From: JARRKC01 sp037388505
Lineage (GTDB): Bacteria > Acidobacteriota > UBA6911 > RPQK01 > JAPXNP01
Reading direction: 5' to 3'
DNA length: 64,000 nucleotides
Assembly: GCA_037388505.1 (NCBI GenBank)
Contig: JARRKC010000004.1
Location: 606,662 to 670,661 of the forward strand
Made by a program: the position numbers and the translations under genes. Positions within the stretch are counted from its first letter, which is position 1. Each line of letters starts with the position of its first letter. The notes beneath the pieces were generated by a model. That model saw only the letters and a list, made by a program, of their open reading frames with translations. It was not told the DNA's origin and searched no databases. Below, piece by piece: positions 46,437-55,506 of the stretch.

Positions 46437-48146
46437 TTACTGCTGCTGGTTCCTCCGGGCCGTCACGATATCGTTTTCGCTGATGATCGTGAACATGGCC
46501 GTCTGCAAGGCGGTCAGCGCCTGCTGGTAGTTGACCATGGCACGCAGCTCATTGACCTGCGCGGTGACCAGGTCACGCTGGTAGCTGAGCACCTCGAAGT
46601 TGGTGGAAAGGCCCGCCTCGAAGCGCTTGTTCTCGCCGTCGAGTTTCTCCTGGCTGAGCCGGCGGGCCGCTTGGGCCGCATCGAGCGCTTTCCTGCGTGT
46701 CGCGATCCCCTGATAGGCGTTGCGGACGTCGACCATCACGGACTGCTGCGCCTGCCTGAACTGACTCTCCTGTTGACGACGAGTGATCAGGTTCTCGGCC
46801 AACAGAGCGTCGTTGGTGCGGTTGCGCAGGGGAATCTGGACGTTGATCGCAGCATTGTACTCGAGGTAGTTGAATCCGAAAGCCTGCCCGAGTGCATTCG
46901 TGACGTTTCCGAAGAAGGGGCTGTCCGGCGCCAGTACCTTGGTCCCGGTGTCGCTCAAGCCGCCAATGTCGTAGACCGTTCCCGACCGACCGACCGAGGT
47001 CAGGCCAAGCACGAGATCCACCTGTGGTTTGCCCTGATTGTGCAGGTACTTTCGACTGATATCGGTCTGCTCCAACTCCAGGTCATATCGCTTCAGCTCG
47101 GGCCGGTTTTGCAGCGCCGTCTGGATGGCGTCGTCGAGGGTCACGTTGACCTCTTTGACTTGAGGCTCGTCCGTCGGAATCAGGGTCTCACTCCAGAGCG
47201 TCGCCTTGGGATCGGGGGCGAGAAGATTCTTCAGGGCGTTTTGAGCGGTGATGATGTTGACTTCGGAGGTGATCATCTGCTGCTGGTTGTTGGCTACTTC
47301 CGCTAGCGAGGAGGTAATCTCGATCGGCGCCATGACTCCGATCTCGACCCGCTTCTGGTTGTTCCGGTACTGAATGATCGCCATCTCCAGACCGCGACGC
47401 TGGGCTTCGTAGTTCTGAATCGCATAGACCAATTCCCAATACTGGTCCTCGACCTGCTGGATGGTCTGAGACACTTGCTGCTGGAACTGCGTATCCGAGA
47501 TCTTGGTATTGAGATTGTAGAGCTTCAGATCTCTCTCGGTCTGAGTCTCTCTGAAACCCCTCCAGAGAGGCTGAGTGAAGTTCAAGGCGAAATTCGTGCT
47601 GTACTGGGGGTTGATGGTGCTGAAGAGGTTGTTCGAGGTCCCCCGGTTGTTGTTGAAATCCAGCTGGAAACTGCCGCCCCCGATCACATTCTGAAGGAAG
47701 CTCGTGTCGAAGGTCCAGGTCTTCCCGATGGATGTGAGAACACCCGCTCCGGATTGCAGGATGCTCGTATTGGGTGTCGTCCTGGAGTCCCACCCGAAGC
47801 TGAATTGTAGAACCGGGTCGTAGTAGCCTCTGGTCCCGAACACCTGCATCCGACTCAGATCCTCGTTGTAGTTTTCGATCTCCAGACTCAGGTTGTTGAC
47901 CAGGGCCAGTCGAATAGCGTCCTTCATGGTCAGTTCCAGCACGGCCCCCTCTTTCTTGACCCGGTCGATATAGGAATCGGGAACCGTGAAGTCCTGCTCG
48001 GCCTGGGCCGTCTCCTGCTGCGGACTGGACGGTTGCGGCGGGACCGACGGCGCCTGCTGGGAATCGGCCGTTCCCTGAGCAAAGGCCCCGACCACCACCA
48101 GGCACGCAACGACAATACAAAGGTTCACCAAGCGAGCGACTTTCAT
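46437..48146 (-). CDS. TolC-family outer-membrane efflux protein
   Basis: 569 aa with a signal peptide (1-26, VVVGAFAQG) and a Gln/Pro-rich linker (30-50). Two OEP repeats follow with long helices, e.g. QTIQQVEDQYWELVYAIQNYEAQ and VDVRNAYQGIATRRKALDAAQAARRLSQEKL (read in parts), and beta-barrel strands. It forms the outer-membrane duct for a tripartite pump or type I secretion system, but the inner-membrane and adaptor genes are not in the window. It has its own promoter region, since a terminator lies between it and the M48 gene upstream. Confidence 0.92.
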   Translation of the reverse strand: MKVARLVNLCIVVACLVVVGAFAQGTADSQQAPSVPPQPSSPQQETAQAEQDFTVPDSYIDRVKKEGAVLELTMKDAIRLALVNNLSLEIENYNEDLSRMQVFGTRGYYDPVLQFSFGWDSRTTPNTSILQSGAGVLTSIGKTWTFDTSFLQNVIGGGSFQLDFNNNRGTSNNLFSTINPQYSTNFALNFTQPLWRGFRETQTERDLKLYNLNTKISDTQFQQQVSQTIQQVEDQYWELVYAIQNYEAQRRGLEMAIIQYRNNQKRVEIGVMAPIEITSSLAEVANNQQQMITSEVNIITAQNALKNLLAPDPKATLWSETLIPTDEPQVKEVNVTLDDAIQTALQNRPELKRYDLELEQTDISRKYLHNQGKPQVDLVLGLTSVGRSGTVYDIGGLSDTGTKVLAPDSPFFGNVTNALGQAFGFNYLEYNAAINVQIPLRNRTNDALLAENLITRRQQESQFRQAQQSVMVDVRNAYQGIATRRKALDAAQAARRLSQEKLDGENKRFEAGLSTNFEVLSYQRDLVTAQVNELRAMVNYQQALTALQTAMFTIISENDIVTARRNQQQ

Positions 48147-48229
48147 TTTGACTCCAATCTCCTGCCTATGAATAACGCACGTTCGACAACGAAATTACGA
48201 AAACGGGCCTGAAATTGTTTCAACCAGGC

Positions 48230-48266
48230 TAAAAACAAAAAAGGCCGTGCCTTTTCAAGCACGGCC
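48230..48266 (-). terminator. Rho-independent terminator of the M48 peptidase gene
   Basis: On the minus strand GGCCGTGC, an 8 nt loop, GCACGGCC (48243-48266), followed by TTTTTTGTTTTT (48242-48231). It is a canonical intrinsic terminator, 22 bp after the M48 stop codon and upstream of tolC. This is the clearest intrinsic terminator in the window. Confidence 0.93.
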
Positions 48267-48288
48267 ATTCTGTCGAAAATCAAACGGA

Positions 48289-49335
48289 TCAGCGTCCGCC
48301 GCTGCCGCTGTCGTCGCTCTTCTTTTCCAGCGTCGGGCGCTTCAGAGTCGGACGATCCTGCTTCAAGGTCGGTTCTTCACGCTCGGACCGGTCGGTGTTG
48401 GTCTTGCGCTTCAGGGTGGGTCGCTTGCCGGCGCTCTGACCTGCCGCACCGGGGACTGCAAGCTTGTTGTCCATCGCGATCAACCGGGCCTTCACCTGGT
48501 TGAACTCGGATGTGCTGACGACGTATTCATCCTTCACCGGTAGATAGGAAATCTCTTCCTGGACTTTGGCGATGCGGTCCTCGACCGGCGGATGCGTCCG
48601 GAAGAAACTCGCGAACTTGCCCGGTTTGTCCTTCTCGTGCGCTTCCAGCTTCTCGAAGAACGTCACGAAGCCGTTGGGGTCGTAGCCCGAGTTCCACAGA
48701 TACTGCGTACCGAGCTGATCGGCTTCTTCCTCCGACTTCCGCGTGATTCCGAGTACGGCCAGTGAGACGCCCAAACCGAGGCCGTTCTGAATGGCCATCT
48801 GGGTCCAGTATCCGCCCATGAACAGCGCCGGCAGCGCGGCAAACTGAATCAACTGCTGCTTGGTCATACGCTCGGTGGCGTGCCGAGCGGCGACATGGGC
48901 GATTTCGTGGGCCATGACACCGGCCAGTTCGGATTCATTCTCCGCTTCCAGGAGCAGTCCCTTGTTCACGTAGAAGTACCCACCCGGCAGCGCAAAGGCG
49001 TTGACTTCGTCGGTATCCACGACCTTGATGACAAAAGGCACCTTGGCGTCGGAGTGTTTGACGATGTTCTGCCCCACGCGGTCGACGTACTCGGTGACGA
49101 CCGGATCCTCAACCAGCCGGGCCGTCTGCTCGAAGTACTGAGCGTACTGAGCCCCGATCTGGATCTCTTTCTCGAGGGAGACGAAATTGGGAAAGATCAA
49201 CGCAACTCTGCCATTGATGTTGCGGTTGCCAATGTTTTCGACATCCCCGTGCTTTCGTCCAGCCATCAGCCCGGGCGGAAGTGCGAGGGTCAGCGTGATG
49301 CATACAGCAAGCGATCGAACGAAGGCGGTTCTCAC
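48289..49335 (-). CDS. M48-family zinc metalloprotease
   Basis: 348 aa from GTG 49335, with GAGAGGT upstream. A signal peptide (1-25) precedes the peptidase domain with zinc motif HEIAH (143-147) in AGVMAHEIAHVAARH, third ligand Glu in RKSEEEADQLGTQYL, and NAFALPGGYFYVNKGLL. It resembles the BepA/LoiP periplasmic quality-control group but lacks a TPR domain. The last 45 residues are a low-complexity tail with repeated PTLK units (RPTLKRK, EPTLKQ, RPTLKRPTL), unusual for the family. An intrinsic terminator follows. Confidence 0.91.
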   Translation of the reverse strand: MRTAFVRSLAVCITLTLALPPGLMAGRKHGDVENIGNRNINGRVALIFPNFVSLEKEIQIGAQYAQYFEQTARLVEDPVVTEYVDRVGQNIVKHSDAKVPFVIKVVDTDEVNAFALPGGYFYVNKGLLLEAENESELAGVMAHEIAHVAARHATERMTKQQLIQFAALPALFMGGYWTQMAIQNGLGLGVSLAVLGITRKSEEEADQLGTQYLWNSGYDPNGFVTFFEKLEAHEKDKPGKFASFFRTHPPVEDRIAKVQEEISYLPVKDEYVVSTSEFNQVKARLIAMDNKLAVPGAAGQSAGKRPTLKRKTNTDRSEREEPTLKQDRPTLKRPTLEKKSDDSGSGGR

Positions 49336-49394
49336 AACTCTACCTCTCCACTATTCGACGATTATATCGGATACGCCGATCGATTTCCGCCCCT

Positions 49395-49406
49395 CCGTTC
49401 GAACGG
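49395..49406. promoter_or_regulatory. 12-bp perfect palindrome in a divergent promoter region
   Basis: CCGTTCGAACGG lies in the 158 bp between the divergent M48 and nnr genes, 60 bp upstream of the M48 start and 88 bp upstream of the nnr start. It could be an operator acting on either gene. No regulator is suggested by the neighbours, and a chance palindrome is possible at this GC content. Confidence 0.3.
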
Positions 49407-49493
49407 TGTCGACGGCGCTCCTGATCTTCTATCATTAAAGGACTGGTTTCTTTTGGAAAGGTTTCAATCGCGAGATCGGGGAGGAGGAGGACT

Positions 49494-51086
49494 ATGAAGA
49501 TTTTGACTGCCGACCAGATGCGCGAAGTGGATCGTCTCAGCACCGAGGAAACCGGCATCCCGAGCCTCACACTCATGGAGAACGCCGGTTTTCATTTGTA
49601 CCTGGCCTTGCGCGATCGATTCGAAGATCTGGCGGATCTCAACATCGCCGTCATTTGCGGCAAGGGCAACAACGGAGGCGACGGGATGGTTCTGGCCCGC
49701 CAGTTGGTCCAACGGGAAATCTACCCGGACATCATCCTCCTGGCAAAACACGAACAGATTTCCGGAGATGCCGCCGTCAACTTGGACATTCTCGCCCACT
49801 CCGGCGTGCCGGTTTTCGAGATGTCGACCGAGGAGGCATGGGAGGAGTTCTCGAGAACCTTGGAAGTGTACGACATCGTCGTCGACGCCATCCTGGGAAC
49901 GGGAATCACACAACCTCTACACGGGTTCTTCGCCCGCGTCGTCTCCGACTTGAACGATGTTCCGGCCTTCGTGCTTTCGGTCGACATTCCATCTGGAATG
50001 GTCTCCGATGCCGTGGAGCCACCGCCGCTGTGTGTTGCTGCAGACGCGACCGTGACTTTCACGGCTCCCAAGATCGCTCATATCCTGAGTCAGGAACTCG
50101 AGGCGGTCGGAGAGTTGTCCATCGTATCGATCGGCAGTCCGCAGAACCTGCTGGATCGGCCCGAGCACCGCGTCAATCTGCTGACCTCGGAGGAGCTGGC
50201 CGACGCCGTCCTGCCCCGGCCGGTCGCCTCTCACAAGGGAGTCTACGGCCATGTAGTCCTGATCACTGGCAGCCGTGGCAAGGCGGGTGCGGCCGGACTC
50301 TGCTCGTATTCGGCATTGCGGACCGGCTCCGGCCTGGTGACCGTGTACACTCCACGTGATGCCCAGCCCACGGTTGCCGCATTCCACCCGGAGGTCATGA
50401 CCGAGGGACTGCCGTCGACTCCCGACGGCACTTTCTCTCGTGAGGCCATCCACCTGGCCCTCGATCTGCTTCAGGGTATGACGGCGGTGGGCATGGGTCC
50501 CGGCCTCACGACGAATGATGAAACGGTGGATTTCATTCGAACCGTCGTTGCGCAGTCGCCGGTCCCGCTGATCCTCGACGCGGATGGACTCAATGCCTTC
50601 AAAGACTGCCCGGACCGACTGAAGAACGAGCACGGCCAGCCTTTGATCTTGACACCGCATCCGGGTGAGTTTGCCCGCCTGACCGGCCTGTCGATTCCCG
50701 AGATCCTCTCCGATCCGATCGGCAGCGCGACCGAATTCGCTCAACGCCTGGGACTCTGGCTGGTGTTGAAGAGCTACCGAACGCTCATTGCGGCTCCCGG
50801 CGGGGAGGTCTATGTGTCTCCCTGCGGCAATCCCGGCATGGCGACCGCCGGAATGGGCGACGTCCTGACGGGAGTGTTGACTTCGATGATCGGTCAGTAC
50901 CTCGCTTCCGGTCTCAAGGAACACTCGGACATCACCCGAGGCGTTTGTCTGGGAGTGTTTCTGCATGGCTTGGCGGGAGACCTCGCGGCCGATGAAGAAG
51001 GCTGGGAGCATCTGGTGGCCGGCGATGTCATTTTGGCCCTTGGGGACGCCTATGACGAACTGCTCGAGGCCGCGATCCAGGCATGA
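49494..51086 (+). CDS. nnr: Bifunctional NAD(P)H-hydrate epimerase / ADP-dependent NAD(P)H-hydrate dehydratase
   Basis: Repairs hydrated NAD(P)H; 530 aa, the typical fusion length. The N-terminal YjeF_N epimerase domain (1-215) has MRVDRLSTEE-like MREVDRLS, VICGKGNNGGDGMVLARQL and SVDIPSGM. The C-terminal ribokinase-like dehydratase (220-530) has GSRGKAGAAGLCSYSALRTGSGLVTV, MGPGLTTND, LDADGLN, LTPHPGEFARL and GMATAGMGDVLTGVL (long blocks read in parts). A strong GGAGGAGGA site lies upstream of ATG 49494. Its stop overlaps tsaE as ATGA. Confidence 0.95.
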   Translation: MKILTADQMREVDRLSTEETGIPSLTLMENAGFHLYLALRDRFEDLADLNIAVICGKGNNGGDGMVLARQLVQREIYPDIILLAKHEQISGDAAVNLDILAHSGVPVFEMSTEEAWEEFSRTLEVYDIVVDAILGTGITQPLHGFFARVVSDLNDVPAFVLSVDIPSGMVSDAVEPPPLCVAADATVTFTAPKIAHILSQELEAVGELSIVSIGSPQNLLDRPEHRVNLLTSEELADAVLPRPVASHKGVYGHVVLITGSRGKAGAAGLCSYSALRTGSGLVTVYTPRDAQPTVAAFHPEVMTEGLPSTPDGTFSREAIHLALDLLQGMTAVGMGPGLTTNDETVDFIRTVVAQSPVPLILDADGLNAFKDCPDRLKNEHGQPLILTPHPGEFARLTGLSIPEILSDPIGSATEFAQRLGLWLVLKSYRTLIAAPGGEVYVSPCGNPGMATAGMGDVLTGVLTSMIGQYLASGLKEHSDITRGVCLGVFLHGLAGDLAADEEGWEHLVAGDVILALGDAYDELLEAAIQA

Positions 51087-51532
51087 AGATCGTCTCGAAG
51101 AGTGAATCCGCAACCGTTGAGGCGGGCCGGAAGCTGGGGAGACGACTGGAAGAACCCCGAATCATCCTGCTCTGCGGGGAACTGGGTGCGGGAAAGACGG
51201 CCTTTACGAGAGGTCTGGCCACCGGACTGGGCCTCGCCGACGCCTCCCTGGTTCACAGCCCCACTTTCAGCTTGATCAATCAGTATGCGATCCGCTCCGG
51301 GACGCTCTACCATATCGACCTCTATCGGCTCGACCACAGCAGGGATTTCTATTCGATCGGCCTGGACGAGCTTCTGGACGGAGACCGGTTCGTCGTGATC
51401 GAGTGGGCCGAGAAGTTGACCTGGTCGGCTCCGAATCCCCTGCGCGTGACGTTTGAGGTGGTCTCCGATACCGAGCGTCTGATCCGGATCGAAGACGGCA
51501 TCGAAGAAGAAAAATCGCGGATCGACGGTTGA
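51083..51532 (+). CDS. tsaE: tRNA threonylcarbamoyladenosine biosynthesis ATPase TsaE
   Basis: ATPase of the TsaBDE complex for the universal t6A37 tRNA modification; 149 aa. Walker A is GELGAGKT (32-39) in LLCGELGAGKTAFTRGLA. SPTFSLINQY and HIDLYRLD follow, and EWAEKL near the C-terminus is also conserved. It is translationally coupled to nnr, a very common neighbourhood in bacteria. Confidence 0.94.
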   Translation: MKIVSKSESATVEAGRKLGRRLEEPRIILLCGELGAGKTAFTRGLATGLGLADASLVHSPTFSLINQYAIRSGTLYHIDLYRLDHSRDFYSIGLDELLDGDRFVVIEWAEKLTWSAPNPLRVTFEVVSDTERLIRIEDGIEEEKSRIDG

Positions 51533-51597
51533 GGGTTTTCGAATGAAAGGGTAGCGTTGTTGGTGACCTTCTTTTCGAGCCCTGGAATTTCGAATCC

Positions 51598-51618
51598 TCT
51601 CCGCCCGGGAGGCGGAGA
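51598..51618. repeat. GC-rich 8-bp hairpin between tsaE and cydA
   Basis: TCTCCGCC, loop CGGGA, GGCGGAGA, 66 bp after the tsaE stop and 62 bp before the cydA start. There is no T-run. It may be an attenuating or mRNA-stabilising stem separating the nnr-tsaE and cydAB transcripts. The rest of this 147 bp gap holds nothing I recognise. Confidence 0.4.
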
Positions 51619-51679
51619 CGCACCCAGGGGTCAGGGCGAAGTTGTATCCACGGACGGCGTTGGCCGGGGGGTATGAACG

Positions 51680-53044
51680 ATGGAAGAAGCACTGATTCTC
51701 CACCGTCTTCACTTTGCATTCACGATAATGTTCCACTACATCTTCGTCCAGCTCAGCATGGGCTTGGCTTTGATGGTCTTCATATTCAAGACGCTCGGCC
51801 TGCGGCGCAACGATCCTCGCTACGACGATGTCGCCCGCTTTTGGATCAAGATTCTCGCGGTCAGCTTCGCCCTGGGTGTCGTCACCGGTGTCCCGATGGA
51901 ATTCCAGTTCGGCACGAACTGGGCTCAATTCTCCAAGGCCGCCGGCGGTGTCATCGGCCAGACCCTGGCCATGGAAGGTGTTTTTGCCTTCTTCCTGGAA
52001 TCTTCGTTTCTCGGGCTACTGCTGTTCGGGGAGAAGAAACTGGGCCGAAGGGGTCACTGGTGGATGTCCCTGCTGGTTTTCTTCGGTTCCTGGCTTTCCG
52101 GATATTTCATCATCGCCACCAACGCGTGGATGCTTCATCCGGTCGGTTACACACTTCAGGCGAATGGTCAGTTCTCACTGAACAGTTTCTGGGCTCTCGT
52201 CTTCAATCCTTGGATCCTTTGGCAGTACACCCATAACCAATTGGGCGCCTCCGTCACCGGTTCGCTGGTTGTCGCCGGGATCGGCGCCATTTACCTTCTC
52301 CTGGGTCGACACCGGGAACACGCCCATGTTTTCGTAAGAACCGGGGTAATCATAGGCTTCATCTGCTGTGTCTTGCTCTTGTTCCCGACCGGTGATCAGC
52401 AGGGCCGAAATATCGCCCGTTACCAGCCGGTCACCCTGGCCGGCATGGAGGGGTTGTTCCAGAGCGTGGAAGGGGCGCCGCTGGCCATTCTCGGGCAGCC
52501 GGATACGGTGAAGCAGCGTTTGGACAACCCGTTGCTCCTGCCCAACGTCTTGAGCTTCATGACCTACCGGCACTGGACAGCGGAGGTCCGCGGCCTGGAT
52601 GCTTTTCCAAAGGAAGACTGGCCCACGAATATTCCACTGCTTTTCTACAGCTTTCGGATCATGGTCGGTCTCGGCACGATCTTCATCGTCTTGACCGGAC
52701 TGGCCGTATTCCTCCTCTGGCGGGGACGCCTGATGAATTCGAAGGCCATGTTGTGGATCCTCGCGATCCTCACACCGTTTCCGTTCATCTCCAATTTGGC
52801 CGGCTGGCTGACTGTCGAAACGGGACGTCAGCCCTGGGTGATCTACGGCCTCATGCGGACCTCGCACGGCGCCTCTCCCTACGTATCCGCCGGCAACACC
52901 ATGTTCACGCTGATCGGCTTCATGGGCATGTATGCTCTGCTGATCATTCTGTTTCTGTTTCTTCTGTTCAGGGAGTTCGACCACGGGCCGCAAGGAGAAG
53001 CTTCGCAGCGCGACGAGGCGAACACCGTTTCGCCCGCTCAGTAA
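51680..53044 (+). CDS. cydA: Cytochrome bd-type quinol oxidase subunit I
   Basis: Haem-bearing subunit of the high-affinity terminal oxidase; 454 aa with nine hydrophobic segments. Haem and quinol residues: His19 in FTIMFHYIFVQLSMG, FFLESSFLGLLLFG with the conserved Glu, NAWMLHPVGYT with the haem b558 His, LAGMEGLF, and ETGRQPWVIYGLMRT with GRQPW. The Q-loop is short, as in CioA/CydA-S types, so the long insertion of E. coli CydA is lacking. It starts at ATG 51680 after a GGGGG stretch. cydB follows after 9 bp; no cydX or cydDC is seen. Confidence 0.95.
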   Translation: MEEALILHRLHFAFTIMFHYIFVQLSMGLALMVFIFKTLGLRRNDPRYDDVARFWIKILAVSFALGVVTGVPMEFQFGTNWAQFSKAAGGVIGQTLAMEGVFAFFLESSFLGLLLFGEKKLGRRGHWWMSLLVFFGSWLSGYFIIATNAWMLHPVGYTLQANGQFSLNSFWALVFNPWILWQYTHNQLGASVTGSLVVAGIGAIYLLLGRHREHAHVFVRTGVIIGFICCVLLLFPTGDQQGRNIARYQPVTLAGMEGLFQSVEGAPLAILGQPDTVKQRLDNPLLLPNVLSFMTYRHWTAEVRGLDAFPKEDWPTNIPLLFYSFRIMVGLGTIFIVLTGLAVFLLWRGRLMNSKAMLWILAILTPFPFISNLAGWLTVETGRQPWVIYGLMRTSHGASPYVSAGNTMFTLIGFMGMYALLIILFLFLLFREFDHGPQGEASQRDEANTVSPAQ

Positions 53045-53053
53045 GGAGGAGGC

Positions 53054-54112
53054 ATGGAAGTCGTCTGGCTGATCATCGTAGCTGTAATGATTGCCTTCTA
53101 CGTCGTTCTCGACGGTTTCGATCTGGGGGCCGGAGCACTCCATCTTTTCGTAGCCCGAAACGACCAGGAACGCCAAATCGCGATTCGCTCGGTCGGTCCG
53201 GTGTGGGACGGAAACGAAGTCTGGCTGCTGGCCGCCGGCGGTACCCTCTATTTCGCATTTCCCGCTCTGTACGCCTCGAGCTTCAGCGGCTTCTACCTTC
53301 CCCTGATGATCGTACTGTGGCTGTTGATCCTGCGCGGGGTTTCAATCGAGCTGCGCAATCACATCGACACACCCATCTGGAAACCTTTCTGGGACACGGT
53401 CCTCTGTGGTTCGAGCGGTCTGCTCGCCATCTTCTTTGGTGCAGCGCTGGGCAACGTCGTGCGGGGAGTGCCACTGGAACCCGGAGGCTACTTTTTCCTT
53501 CCTCTCTGGACCGATTTCGGCTTTGGGAAGGCCGGGCTTCATGCGGTCGAAGGTGGAATCCTCGATTGGTATACGATTCTCGTCGCGATACTGGCGTTTT
53601 CCACTCTGCTTCAGCACGGCGCCCACTGGCTTGCGTTGAAGACCACTGGACCGGTTCATGATCGGAGCAAGCGAGCGGCAGGTCGCAATTGGTGGGTCCT
53701 GCTCGTCCTCGTGATCGCCGTAACGCTGGTGACATTCCGCATCCAGTCGCAGGTCTTCGACAACTTCCTCGCGGCTCCCTGGGGTCTGGTGTTCCCGGCC
53801 CTGGCATTGGCAGGACTGTCGGGAATGCAGCTCTTTCGACGAGATGGGCGGGAGAAGCAGGCGTTTCTCTCTTCCAGTCTCTTCATCATCGGAATGCTGA
53901 CCAGCGCGGTCTTCGGCATCTTTCCGTTCCTGCTCCCCTCCAGCACGAATCCCGACCTCGGCTTGACGGTGTATAATGTGGCGACCTCGGAATACGGAAT
54001 GAAGGTGGGGCTGTTTTGGTGGATTCCGGGGATCATCTTGGTGACGGCGTACTTCGTATATACGTACCGTCGATTTTCTGGCAAGGTGGACTTGGAAGAG
54101 GCAGGTTACTAA
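53054..54112 (+). CDS. cydB: Cytochrome bd-type quinol oxidase subunit II
   Basis: Second core subunit of the bd oxidase; 352 aa with about eight hydrophobic segments. The opening FYVVLDGFDLGAGALHLF and SVGPVWDGNEVWLLAAGGTLYFAFP are diagnostic (the second read in parts). TAAGGAGGAGGC immediately precedes ATG 53054. Together with cydA it gives oxygen respiration at low oxygen tension, so the organism probably lives aerobically or microaerobically. Confidence 0.95.
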   Translation: MEVVWLIIVAVMIAFYVVLDGFDLGAGALHLFVARNDQERQIAIRSVGPVWDGNEVWLLAAGGTLYFAFPALYASSFSGFYLPLMIVLWLLILRGVSIELRNHIDTPIWKPFWDTVLCGSSGLLAIFFGAALGNVVRGVPLEPGGYFFLPLWTDFGFGKAGLHAVEGGILDWYTILVAILAFSTLLQHGAHWLALKTTGPVHDRSKRAAGRNWWVLLVLVIAVTLVTFRIQSQVFDNFLAAPWGLVFPALALAGLSGMQLFRRDGREKQAFLSSSLFIIGMLTSAVFGIFPFLLPSSTNPDLGLTVYNVATSEYGMKVGLFWWIPGIILVTAYFVYTYRRFSGKVDLEEAGY

Positions 54113-54295
54113 CATCCCGACCGGGACATGCGAGGCATTGCTTCTTTACCGGCTCCATCTGGGACTCCGGCACTCGATATGAGTTCCTCACTTTGATGCG
54201 GCGTCTTGTGGGCGTTGCGTGATCGATCGCTGGGCCGGATTATTCTCATTCGTGCGGTTGATGAAGATCTACTGCACCCCTCGGAAGAAAGTGTA

Positions 54296-55453
54296 ATGAG
54301 AGGATCGAGGAAGCGCTCCGAACGCTCGAAACAAACCCCGCACGACAAACAGAAACTGCATGAAACCTCCGGCTACCTGGACCTGAACCCCAAGGGTTTC
54401 GGTTTTCTTCGCCAGCTCGAACGCGGCTTCGAGCCGGGACCTCATGACGTTTTCGTCGAAGCGTCCATGGTACGCTCGAGGAAGCTTAAGCCCGGGAGCC
54501 TGATCGAGGGTCTGGCCGTGAACGGCAACAGGCAGAAAAGCGATCGCCTGGTCAAGCTCACCGCCGTGGACGGGCTGGATGCCTCCGACTACTCCGGTTT
54601 GCCGGAGTTTTCCCGTCTCACCAGCATCAACCCCCATGAACGTCTTCACATCGATGAGACCAATGACCCAAGCCTGAGGGTCATCGACCTGGTTGCACCG
54701 ATTGGAAAGGGGCAACGGGCGCTGATCGTTGCACCTCCGCGCACGGGCAAAACGATGCTGCTGCAGAAGCTGGCTTCGACGGTCGACCAGTGCCATCCCG
54801 AAGTGGAACTCATCATTCTTCTGGTCGACGAGCGGCCCGAAGAGGCAACCGAGATGAAGCGACTGGGCGCCGGCCTGGTCGTGGACTCTTCTTCCGACAT
54901 GCCGCCCGAACGGCATACGCGCATTGCTGAGATGATCCTGCAGAGAGCGCGCAGACTGGTCGAAGGCGGTCGGGACGTGATGATCCTGCTGGACAGCATC
55001 ACCCGACTCGCCCGCGCCTACAACTCCCTTCATCGCGGCAAGAGCCGAACGCTCTCCGGCGGTCTGGGAGCCGGCAGCATGCTGAAACCCCGGGAGTTCT
55101 TTGGCGCGGCGCGGAAGACGCAGGAAGGGGGAAGCCTCACGATCGTGGCGACCGCGCTGATCGATACGGGCAGCCGGATGGACGATGTAATCTTCGAAGA
55201 GTTCAAAGGCACCGGAAACATGGAACTGGTCCTGCACCGGGGCCTGGCGGATCGCCGCATCTGGCCCGCCATCGACATCGCGCTTTCGGGGACCCGTAGA
55301 GAGGAGCAACTCCGCGACGAGACAACACAGAACCAGGTCAACCTGATGCGGCGTGCCTTGTCGAACCTGAGCGCAGAAAAGGCGATGGCCGCATTGCTTC
55401 GAAAGATCCAGGAGACTCCGGACAACGCGACTTTTCTGAAGCAACTGAAGTAG
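54296..55453 (+). CDS. rho: Transcription termination factor Rho
   Basis: Hexameric RNA helicase ending transcription; about 385 aa from ATG 54296 with GGAAGA upstream. The N-terminal RNA-binding OB fold has GYLDLNPKGFGFLRQ. The motor domain has Walker A APPRTGKT (about 147-154), LVDERPEEATEM, Walker B VMILLDSITRLARAYN, the GGLGAGSMLKPREFFGAARK Q-loop and the ALIDTGSRMDDVIFEEFKGTGNMEL R-loop. The usual N-terminal helical domain is absent, so it is shorter than E. coli Rho (419). An in-frame TTG at 54206 would add 30 non-homologous residues. The 183 bp upstream contain no gene. Confidence 0.93.
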   Translation: MRGSRKRSERSKQTPHDKQKLHETSGYLDLNPKGFGFLRQLERGFEPGPHDVFVEASMVRSRKLKPGSLIEGLAVNGNRQKSDRLVKLTAVDGLDASDYSGLPEFSRLTSINPHERLHIDETNDPSLRVIDLVAPIGKGQRALIVAPPRTGKTMLLQKLASTVDQCHPEVELIILLVDERPEEATEMKRLGAGLVVDSSSDMPPERHTRIAEMILQRARRLVEGGRDVMILLDSITRLARAYNSLHRGKSRTLSGGLGAGSMLKPREFFGAARKTQEGGSLTIVATALIDTGSRMDDVIFEEFKGTGNMELVLHRGLADRRIWPAIDIALSGTRREEQLRDETTQNQVNLMRRALSNLSAEKAMAALLRKIQETPDNATFLKQLK

Positions 55454-55506
55454 CCCAGTTTTGCGGAAGGGACTTCGGTTCGCCCTTTCAGGGTAATATC
55501 TGAGGC

